Shown here one piece after another: positions 56,290 through 64,000 of a stretch of 64,000 nucleotides of DNA. Every line of letters starts with the position of its first letter. Position 1 is the first letter of the stretch. A program made the position numbers and the translations under genes. The DNA lies in contig AP031356.1 in assembly GCA_037833965.1 (NCBI GenBank), positions 19,676,501 through 19,740,500 of the forward strand, in the 5' to 3' direction. The notes below the pieces were generated by a model, which worked only from the letters and a program-made list of their open reading frames with translations, was not told the origin of the DNA and did no database searches. The stretch comes from Marchantia polymorpha subsp. ruderalis (lineage: Eukaryota; Streptophyta; Marchantiopsida; Marchantiales; Marchantiaceae).

Positions 56290-57100
56290 GTATATGATTA
56301 TGGTAGTGTGTTTGGAATGCGTTGTTTATTCGTTGTCATTACAATTATAAGCTCATTATATGTTCAAGTGATGATGCTACAAGTATGACAAGACATTTAT
56401 CTAGAGTTGTGACGCGTATTCAGGAGGTGATTAGACCATATTTCATTCGTGTCTAGTGTTTGTTGCATCAAATAGATATTGTGATGCAAAAAATTTACAA
56501 AAACGCTAGTCGTGGATTTTATAAGACTCTGACCTCATTGTAATTTATTTAACGACGTCATAAAATTTTGATTGATGAAATGCAAGTCATTTGTCCAAAT
56601 TTATCTACTGCTCGTTGGGCCTCAATGTCTAGTGTGTTACATTTTTTGGTTAAAAGAAGATCTGAAATCATGGTTTATTTTGTCAAGAATGATGCTTCTC
56701 AACGGATTTGCGACATGACTTCATTGTCTTGGTGGACCTTGATTGCAGTTGTAAACGAGCTTTCAGGCTATGTGAGAAAATGTGTGGAAGTTTCACAAGG
56801 AAGAATTATCACTTTGCTACAGCAAATGTCAGTTCTCCAAGATTTGCTAGCTAACTTACATCACTTTGCATGTGTAAAGCGAGTTGAGATTGAGTTAAAC
56901 TCGTCTCCAGCCTACAACATATTATTTTGGACAGATGGCAAGTTTGTCATGCCAATTTGATTGGATTAATTGAAGATCACGATTTCTTTGCTACTCAATC
57001 ATTGGTAGAGCTAGACATAAACTCAAAAATTGAAGTTTTGCATACAGATGATAACTTGTTTTTTGGAAAAGGTTTGCAATCTAAGCAAGGTAGAAGCGAC
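56290..57100 (+). pseudogene. hAT-like transposase fragment (hAT-3)
   Basis: The frame resembles the central hAT/ZBED region: SSDDATSMTRHLSRVVTRIQE, then LLHQIDIVMQKIYK, and LSTARWASMSSVLHFLVKRR (the TRW motif) with QQMSVLQDLLANL. Stops and frame changes are present. It seems unrelated to hAT-1 and hAT-2 at this level of reading. No TIRs were identified. Confidence 0.65.
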
Positions 57101-57229
57101 ACGTGATGAGTTCACGTGATGACACGTGATGAGTTTAACCAGGAGAGTTGTAATATTTGTCTCCTTGCTTACCTCAGTAACTTGTAGCTTTTGTCATGTA
57201 TTTTTGTATATACTTAATATAGTCGTCCG

Positions 57230-57530
57230 GCTAGAGTTTCTGTTCACGTAGGGTATAGAGTCGACAACAACTCGAAGAACGTCAATTCTTCGAGTCGAGC
57301 CTGTAACGTTGGGACAAGTGAGTGCCCTCAAACGTTGACCTGGACTCTCAAGATGAGTGGGTTGGGCTCGACTTATGTATGTATGATGGTTTTGTTGCCA
57401 CTGGGATAATCAAGATTGACGTGTTTGTTAGTGGGGAAAGACATGTTTATTTCACTCAAAAAACTCTCGTTCGAGTTTTGTTGGAGAATGACAAAAATTG
57501 TTGAATAGAAACTCGGGCGATTTTGTAGCT
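57230..57530 (+). repeat. Fragment of the Copia LTR family also at 41950-42175
   Basis: Shares TCTTCGAGTCGAGCC, CGTTGGGA, GACCTGGACTCTCA, GAGTGGGTTGGGCT and GTTTATTTCACTC-like pieces in the same order with 41950-42175. Both ends are undefined. Confidence 0.65.
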
Positions 57531-57867
57531 ATTTGCAATAGTGTGTGGATTGAACTATTTGAATACTCAAGATGTTAGTGCTAGTTCGATTTGGAGTAGA
57601 AGTGAATTTCGTGATGAATTCGGAAGTAATTTAGAAATTGATTTTGTTATTCAGAACTTCAGAGGGGATGATAACTTCATCTTCACATGTTATGAATTAT
57701 GGATAGGCGACTAACGATGGGTGACATAGCACCCGACCTACTGGTTCGCGCACCTTGAAGCTGTATAACATGTAGTTGTAAATAAAGCTACTTGGGAATC
57801 AGAGGGAGCTTACCGCCAGCTAGGGGAGCGAGTTGTGGTACATTTGAGTGTGTATGTTTTCGTGTCC

Positions 57868-57932
57868 TATGTGTGCGTATGTGAGTAGCATGTCAGCAAT
57901 GTAGAGTGTATGACGATATATATTTGCAGGAC
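57868..57932 (+). repeat. 65-bp repeat, copy 2
   Basis: Partner of the copy at 55072-55135 in the same orientation. It ends nine bases before the TG..CA element inserted at 57942. Confidence 0.7.
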
Positions 57933-58089
57933 AAAAATTACTGTGGTAACACACTTTTTGTTTTTTTTGCAGAATTTAAACAATTTTAGAAAACTAGTAC
58001 CGAGGCAGTGTTTGTAGTTAGAAAAGGGTACGTTAAATAGAGTGGATTGAGGAGATCGTCATGAGGTCACGAAGAATCGCGTAGTCGGA

Positions 58090-58525
58090 TGTACCAACGC
58101 CAATGTCTTCGGCGCCTTCGGCAAAAGCTCCTTTTCTGAGGTGTCTCTACTCACGCGCTTCCAGCGATTAAGGAAGCTACGCTTCCGGCGCAAACACCTC
58201 CGGAGGAGATTTTGCTAAAGACGTCAGAAGAACGGCACGGACCTCTGAAGGCTTCCGACCATGAGTGCGCCTTCGGCGATGCGCCGCTAGCGCGGAAAGG
58301 GAAACCTTCATAACGATCGGAATACACGGTAGTCCCGGTTGGTTGAAATTGCATTAGAAAGAGCTCGGGACGCTCGTCCTAGCGAGCCCAAGAGCGTCAG
58401 AGATGGATCAGGGACGAAGAAGTTATGAGCATCGGAAAACTCGTAGCCGGACATGCGCCGTTCGCGCTAGGGTTCACAGTCGGAAAGGACTCCCGTACGC
58501 CTTCGGCGATGCGCCTTCGGCGGAA
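58090..58525 (+). repeat. Dispersed CGCCTTCGGCG hairpin motif cluster
   Basis: The 11-bp near-palindrome CGCCTTCGGCG (4-bp stem, 3-nt loop), or close variants, appears several times at 58110-58120, 58266-58276 and 58498-58522. It appears again inside the ORF (60656-60668) and in the short copy at 48073-48190 and 48350. Confidence 0.7.
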
Positions 58526-59434
58526 TCGCGCGCTCATGGAAGGAAAGCAACTCAGAGTCGGAAGCGCCTTTGGCGGCTGCGCACGGAAGGAAAGCGCCGG
58601 CCGGATGTACACCTCTGACGTGGCGCTGATAGGCGGATGCGCTGGCATGACTTGCGCCGGCGGAATATGCGCCGTCAGCAATGGACGAGGCAGAACGGAC
58701 AAAATAAGCGGTACGAATACGCGCCGGTGTAATTCGCGCCGACTGGATGTGCGCCTCCAGCAAGGCGCCGACGGATAAGGAACACGCCAGCGGCGACACG
58801 CCTCCGGTGATGGTCGGGTTAGGAAAAGACAACATAGCCGACGTATACACTGCGGCGAACTCGAGTCCGGAAGACGGTGGCGGCGGGAGAATTCAATATT
58901 CACGCATGCGAATGCGCGCAGTGCGGAGACGTGAATTCGAGCATGCAAGGGCGAACCGTTAGGCCGTATAGCTGGCTGCGTAAATTGTAACCAGTAAGAA
59001 CGTTGGACGATCTTGAATTCGGAGAAGAAAAGACTGCTCTCCAGTCTCATTCTCTCATTCTTGATTTTGCGATTCCCAGCTTCCAAGATTACGCGCAAGG
59101 GCGGAGAGACCTGCAGAGAGAGGAGAGAGTGCGGAGACGAGTTGCGCAAAGATCTTGACAGACCTTGGAGAGAATTGCGAGTAGCGAACTTGAGCGCGAG
59201 AGAAGAGCGAGTGACAGCAGTCAGTGCTTAAGCAGCCGAAGCGCAGTGGCGATTGTGAGAGAGCGAGTAGAGTGGAGAGCGTCTGTGTGTGCAGGAAACG
59301 CAATGTCGAAGGTCCCCCAGCTGCGAGTGTCTCCACTCAGGGTGCCGCAGATCGGTCTACGCGCATTTCAAGATGTGCTGATGGGGCTGAAGCTCGATTT
59401 CCTCCTGTGGGGATGGAACTAGACATGTCCGGAG

Positions 59435-61540
59435 ATGGTGCGCGAGTATCTGCAGGAGAGACACAAGCCCTCACGCGGATTCCGTCCACATCCAGAAAGA
59501 TGGGACATTTGTGACTGGGCGCAGGTGTTGGGCAGGTGTGCCGGCGAGGAAGGGTATCTCCTCTTCGAGGCCGATAGCGTGAAGGTGTCCCAGGAGGAAA
59601 AAATCTCCTACAATGAGCTTTTCAAAGTTGCCAGGCATCCCAAGAACGGTTTCCGGACACGGGATTACAAAGATCGATTGCGGAGAAATGTCGCGACTGC
59701 ATTGTTGCAGATATTGCAGCCGACCAAGACCGCTTACATGCATGGTTGGCAGGTAGGATTTGTGGAGCTAGTGTTGTCAGGAGCTCCAGTGCATTGGGCA
59801 CGGCTCTTGTGGAAGGTGACGCGCCAACATGCGCAAGAAGAGAGAGGAGGAACCCTCAATCATCTTTCGCCTTACCTGATTGTGTTTTATCGGGCGATGG
59901 GATGTTTGACAAATTCAGAGCGGACACGGTTTTCGCTGCTGACACGGAGCTATCCAGGTAGATACTCACGGGAGGCCGAAGTAGACACGGATCCGGACGA
60001 GGAACCTGCCAGTCCGCCTCCGGCTCCGCCCCCAGCAAGAGCAGCAGAAGAACGTCGAAGCGAGCGCATTCCGCGAAAGCGGAAGTGGGATGAGAGACCT
60101 GAGGACAGGCAGCCGGAAGTGCCAGCTGCGCCGACTCGTAGTCGGCCAACCAACGAGCCTCACAGTCGACCAAAACAGAAGGCACGCAAAATGCCAACCA
60201 GTACTGAGGAGACTGGGCGTACTCCGGTCCGGCGGAATCCCACGCAGGAGGAGATAATCGCGCAGATTCTGGGGAAGTCGACAAATACCTCTGCGCAGAA
60301 GGCACCAATGCCTTCGGAAGAAAACGGACGAACTGACAGTCGACCGACTACGAGTCGGGCGACTGAAGGTCGACAAACGGAAGAAAGGCCGATTGAGCGG
60401 CGCGTTGAACCGGACAACAGGCCGGAAGCAAAAGAGAGTTTGGCTGACGAGCCAACAACCCTCAGAGGGTCGTCTTCGGCGGAAGGCAATTCTGGGAAAA
60501 CGCCGCCAGCAAGCAGGCCAAGTGGAGTGAAGACGCGCAGGGTGTATCCGACTGCCAATCGGACAACTGCTAGTCGGCCGACTGCGAGTCGGTCAACAGA
60601 GAGCCGGCCGGATTCGCCGACTGCGAGACGGACAGGGCCGGCGACCAGTGTGCGGACGCCTTCGGCGGACGCACCTTCAGCGAAGACACCTTCCGCGCAG
60701 ATCGCGCCGGAAGGGCAGGCAGCAGAAGCGGGCGGTGCAAAGGTGACAAAAGTCACTGCGGCGTCGACCCCTTCGGAAACCGAAGATCGAGCCGGAACAG
60801 GGGCCCAAGCAGTGGGATCCCCCACTGCCTTGGATATTTTAGCAGGTAGTGGAGCGGCAGTCGCGGCGGAAGCTGCTGCGCGCCACAGTTCCAAGGAGTC
60901 GCCAAGGGATTCGGTGGCGACTGAAATCCTCGAAACGGAGGATGAGACGAGCTCGGAAGAGCAGGAAGCGGATTCTGTGCAGAAAACGCCAACAGGGGTG
61001 TTGTGCGAGCAGATAGTCCCACTCCTACGATATCTGGATCGCAAGACATCCAAGTACTCGGGTACCGGAAAACCGCAGTCTTATGTGGAGACTGTCAAGC
61101 GTAGGACGAGGAGCAAGGTGGCCACTTGGGCCTCTAGGTGCCAAGTATTGCAGGATAGGAACACTACCCTCCGACAACACCTGGCGGTCACACAGAAGCT
61201 ATACCAAACCTTGCAGCAGCAGAGGGAGGATGCGGCGACGAAAAGCCAGGCGGATGCCGAGCTAATGCGGGCAAAGATTGAGTCGGAATTGCAGGAAGAG
61301 CGGAGACAAAACCGCATCCTAGCAGCAGAGCTTGCGCGCCAGACGCGCGCCTTAGAAGAAAGTCAAAGAATACGCAAGGAGGATGAGGAGTTGTTGCGCA
61401 ACTTGCAATCCGAGTGCTCGGATTTGCGGGCGCAGCGTGCGGAAGCGGAAATGCAGCTAGCAGAGGTGGAAGTCAGCTGCCGGGCGCGAGAAGAGTTGGC
61501 GACGCGGGTGACTCACTGTCTAAAAGGATACGCCCATTAG
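59435..61540 (+). CDS. Long ORF of the TG..CA element, 701 aa, coiled-coil C-terminus
   Basis: Family not firmly recognised. Residues 1-175 look folded (RWDICDWAQVLGRCAGEEGY, FVELVLSGAPVHWARLLWK, LNHLSPYLIVFYRAMGCLT). They vaguely resemble the putative plant transposon-protein domain of Athila-type elements. Residues about 180-520 are Arg/Ser/Thr/Pro-rich with repeated SRPT/ASRST units. Residues about 528-700 form a long predicted coiled coil (LQQQREDAATKSQADAELM, EESQRIRKEDEELL). The same frame is open upstream from the ATG at 59303 (or 59165) up to a TAG at 59420. After its own TAG at 61538 it continues coding-like (ERITLREFELRAAALTEGD) to 61858. The ancestral frame was probably about 850 codons with two TAG changes. 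Confidence 0.65.
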   Translation: MVREYLQERHKPSRGFRPHPERWDICDWAQVLGRCAGEEGYLLFEADSVKVSQEEKISYNELFKVARHPKNGFRTRDYKDRLRRNVATALLQILQPTKTAYMHGWQVGFVELVLSGAPVHWARLLWKVTRQHAQEERGGTLNHLSPYLIVFYRAMGCLTNSERTRFSLLTRSYPGRYSREAEVDTDPDEEPASPPPAPPPARAAEERRSERIPRKRKWDERPEDRQPEVPAAPTRSRPTNEPHSRPKQKARKMPTSTEETGRTPVRRNPTQEEIIAQILGKSTNTSAQKAPMPSEENGRTDSRPTTSRATEGRQTEERPIERRVEPDNRPEAKESLADEPTTLRGSSSAEGNSGKTPPASRPSGVKTRRVYPTANRTTASRPTASRSTESRPDSPTARRTGPATSVRTPSADAPSAKTPSAQIAPEGQAAEAGGAKVTKVTAASTPSETEDRAGTGAQAVGSPTALDILAGSGAAVAAEAAARHSSKESPRDSVATEILETEDETSSEEQEADSVQKTPTGVLCEQIVPLLRYLDRKTSKYSGTGKPQSYVETVKRRTRSKVATWASRCQVLQDRNTTLRQHLAVTQKLYQTLQQQREDAATKSQADAELMRAKIESELQEERRQNRILAAELARQTRALEESQRIRKEDEELLRNLQSECSDLRAQRAEAEMQLAEVEVSCRAREELATRVTHCLKGYAH

Positions 61541-61890
61541 GAGGTGGCAGCTCAAGAGAGGATCACACTCAGGGAGTTCGAGCTTCGGGCGGCGGCATTG
61601 ACGGAGGGTGACAGTCGGAGTCGGCGGCGAGTAGCGAGGAAATTAGAATCCTTCTTGTCGGGTGCGCGTGACACTATGGCGCACTTAGAGTCGGAAGTGA
61701 CTGCAGCCCTCCGACGCCTGGGGTTGCGCAGCCGGTCGGAAGATTGGCATGGTAGAGATAGAGAGCGAGGCAGTCTGGCGCGCAGGAGGCGCAGCACCGG
61801 ATCTGCAGAGTGCAGTAGTGTAGTTTGGTTTCGTGCAAGTGTTGCGAGTAGTAGATAGGATAGCGTAGTGTTAGTTAGGACCTTTGAGGG

Positions 61891-61897
61891 TATAAAG
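61891..61897 (+). promoter_or_regulatory. Conserved TATA box in the TG..CA element
   Basis: TATAAAG followed by a small hairpin CAAGGCG..TGCCTTG. The same arrangement is kept in the short copy (47552-47558, minus strand). It is about 30 bp downstream of the extended ORF end and 900 bp from the right terminus. Confidence 0.55.
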
Positions 61898-62800
61898 TAG
61901 ATCAAGGCGTTTTGCCTTGGGACTCTTCCAGTTTCGGAAGTGCAGATCAGGAACTCACTTTCTTGGCGTGTTTGTGCATTTGGTCCTGGCACCACGTAGA
62001 GAAGCTGCAGCATAGCGAAGTTACCGTATGTTGTAGTTGAAGGTCTTCGGCTGAATGTTCAGAGCTAGCACCCGGTTAGAGACTTGAGTAGTGCGGATCT
62101 GCACCTGCGGGTGATTTCTGATGCTCAGAGCCGGCTCCGAGTTAGATACTTGAACAGTTCCTCCTTACTCCTTCGAGTGACATATCCTGATTGTACTCCT
62201 ACGGGAAGTTTCCCGTGAATGCCAATGTGAAGTTTTATTACTTCGTGTAAGCCTTGGTTTGCAATTCAGGTTGTGTGTGTGTTACTGGATCGTGTCTCAG
62301 TTAAGTTCTCAGTCGGGCCTGCACTCCCTGCGTTTGGTGTGAGTCGAGGGTGACGTCCACGGCGTATGAAGAGGCTTCGTTCCGAAGTGGGAAGTCCAGT
62401 CCGGGTACCCTACGCTAGTTCCTTGCGGAAGGGCAGTAAAAGCCGGAGTGGGAGTCACTACCTGCAGAACCTCTGAGTGAACTTTTGAGACACTTTCCTC
62501 CTGAAATCCGAAGCGGAGGTCCTGACCAACCTCCGAGTTGTGCTTTTGCCAGTTTCAGGTGTGTGTGTGTATGTTGAGTGACTACGCTGTACTGTGCATC
62601 CTCCGAGATCCTCCTCCGAGTCGAGCCTCCGAGTCGAGCACTGCAGTATTTCTGGGAGTGACAGTCGCCTGAGAATTCAAACTCTACAAAAGTCTGTTAA
62701 ACGTGACACTGTTTACTCTGTGTGTTGCCTCTGTCCCTGTGGGTTCGATCTTTTTACCACCATACTGCAGTTTTAGCCTTTGGTGGGTTATTACAATTAC

Positions 62801-64000
62801 TTAATCTAATGTGATTGAACTTTGCTCAAGACAAGCTATATTTTCAGCAATAGGTTTGATAAAATTGCAACTCTCTTTGTTGATTGCAAAGTGATGATCG
62901 TGCTTCATCAATTTGAAGATCTCATGGTTGATTAACGATTTGTAGGCTAATTTTACCTTGATCACAAAATATTAAAATTTTTTATGATGTGATGCAACAC
63001 TAAGAAATGCGAGCACTATTGAATATTATTGTGTTTCACATAAACTTGATAAATAACTTGTGAATGTTTTTTTTTGATCTCACGTTTTAAGATGTATTGT
63101 ACAATAATGATACCTCGTGAAAATGTTGACAAATTTGCAATTTTTCTTTTAAGACTTGCTTCATATTTACCCAAATTGACATGTATTTTGTGATCAAATT
63201 TAGCCGGTGGAAACAAAATCGCAAGAAAACTATGTTTGAAAGCAAATTGGTCAAATTACTTCTCATTTGATTCATTGTAGTTGGACTATTGAATACAAAG
63301 ACAACCATTGTTGTCAATAAAAAAACAAAAATTATTGATTGACAATATCAATGATTTATGCAACACATGTGCTGTTGGTCTACTTGTAAAGTGCACTATG
63401 TCCAAGATCTGTTGTTTTTCCGTGATGATGACAATCACAATGTAGATTGAACTATTGGAAACATCTTAGCATTCGTCCATTGTTAGCGTCATATTGCTTG
63501 CGTCCTTGAATTGATCTCCAAGCTCCAACAAACACTTCATGTAATTTTTTTTAATAGTCTATTGGAAATCATTATTCTTGAGTAAACGATATAGTTAAGA
63601 TTGAAATCATGTATCAATACTTGAACTTTTTTCGATTAAACATTGAATGCATTGTTGAATGTGATCAATAAATCTAAAAATTATAGATTATGAATCTCTT
63701 GTATGTATTCATTGGCGCACTAAAAAACTTTAGCAAAAGTTTATGCTTGTGGTATGACACAAAAACTTGTTGTGACTCCAATCATAGTTGCGATGCGATT
63801 AATGACTCCATTAAGTTTTGTTTACTTTTTGAGTATCTCTTTACATACACATATATTCAAATATACTTTCAGAATTTGAAGTTCATCAATGCAAGACATG
63901 ATGTTTTAATTGATAGGGCTTGCCATCAAACAACTTTCCACAATGTTCACACATTGCACAATAGCGATTTTCACTATACTTCTCAAATAAACAAGGTAAA
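62801..64000. other. AT-rich flank, no supported gene
   Basis: Low-GC sequence with short frames only (for example 63087-63317 minus). No domain, RNA gene or element end was recognised. Confidence 0.5.

Larger units (their letters stand above)
57942..62795 (+). mobile_element. ORF-bearing LTR-like TG..CA element, long copy (4854 bp)
   Basis: Starts TGTGGTAACACAC and ends GGTGGGTTATTACA, flanked by an exact 5-bp duplication ATTAC (57937-57941 and 62796-62800). Both termini and long inner blocks match the 1991-bp copy at 46569-48559. I see no direct repeat inside, no RT, no integrase and no transposase. TG..CA ends with a 5-bp TSD are those left by an LTR-retrotransposon integrase, so it reads as a solo LTR of very large size. 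A conserved TATAAAG lies about 0.9 kb before the right end, as a U3/R border would. The element carries a long ORF upstream of that promoter. Confidence 0.85.

Noticed and set aside
62730-62790. GGGTTCGATCTTTTT resembling a B box plus pol III terminator
   Set aside because: It lies inside the conserved end of the TG..CA element, without an A box or tRNA fold.
57942-62795. A standard cut-and-paste DNA transposon, because the ends are partly inverted
   Set aside because: TG..CA ends with 5-bp TSDs and no transposase fit integrase-made insertions better, though this is not proven.
1-64000. CRISPR arrays, bacterial operons, riboswitches or rRNA
   Set aside because: None seen. Introns, plastid-import and carotenoid genes and plant transposons show nuclear plant DNA.

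Overview
This is a nuclear window from a streptophyte plant, probably of bryophyte grade (moss, liverwort or hornwort). Two intron-rich plastid-related genes point to a plant: a carotenoid cleavage dioxygenase (CCD) and the outer-envelope import GTPase TOC34. Both have GT/AG introns of roughly 100-1000 bp. The setting is AT-rich and full of transposons. The clade is an inference, since no species-specific marker was recognised.

Layout. 1-1393: minus-strand Copia remnant with a 238-bp LTR. 2.6-3.15 kb: a short tandem array. 3819-9746 (+): CCD gene, about 15 exons, most like the zaxinone-synthase/CCD group, with all four iron-binding His. 11179-14099 (-): complete seven-exon TOC34 gene, 352 aa. 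19447-23081: decayed hAT element with an 8-bp target-site duplication (TSD) and an internal 167-bp tandem array. 27618-27944 (-): small basic protein gene with a TATA box. 33364-41230: a young full-length Ty3/Gypsy element (Gypsy-1) with LTRs identical by eye, an intact gag-pol and an extra zinc-knuckle ORF before gag.

44.5-55.06 kb holds the most unusual object: a decayed Gypsy-like element (Gypsy-2) whose polyprotein frame runs gag, protease, C5 cytosine-DNA methyltransferase (DNMT), reverse transcriptase (RT). All the main methyltransferase motifs are readable. The stop codon between DNMT and RT lies in the leaky UAG-CAR-YYA context and is kept in two diverged copies. The DNMT-tail/RT segment is present as a 500-bp inverted repeat with a 150-bp loop. 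Gypsy-2 is itself a target: a reversed solo LTR of the Gypsy-1 family (46219-49015) sits in it, that LTR carries a further TG..CA element (46569-48559), and a hAT element (49115-51750) sits close by.

55.5-57.5 kb contains Copia RT, hAT and LTR scraps. 57942-62795 is a 4.85-kb TG..CA element with a perfect 5-bp TSD (ATTAC) and a long ORF (disordered middle, coiled-coil end). It belongs to the same family as the 1.99-kb insert at 46569-48559 and looks like an LTR carrying an ORF in its U3 part. In Gypsy-2, the second hAT and this element, I counted about 20 in-frame stops: 15 TAG, 5 TGA and no TAA. This fits decay by deamination of methylated CHG/CG cytosines. The remaining long stretches (14.7-19.4, 23.1-27.3, 28.4-32.7, 42.2-44.4 and 62.8-64 kb) are AT-rich or unassigned, with no gene I can support.
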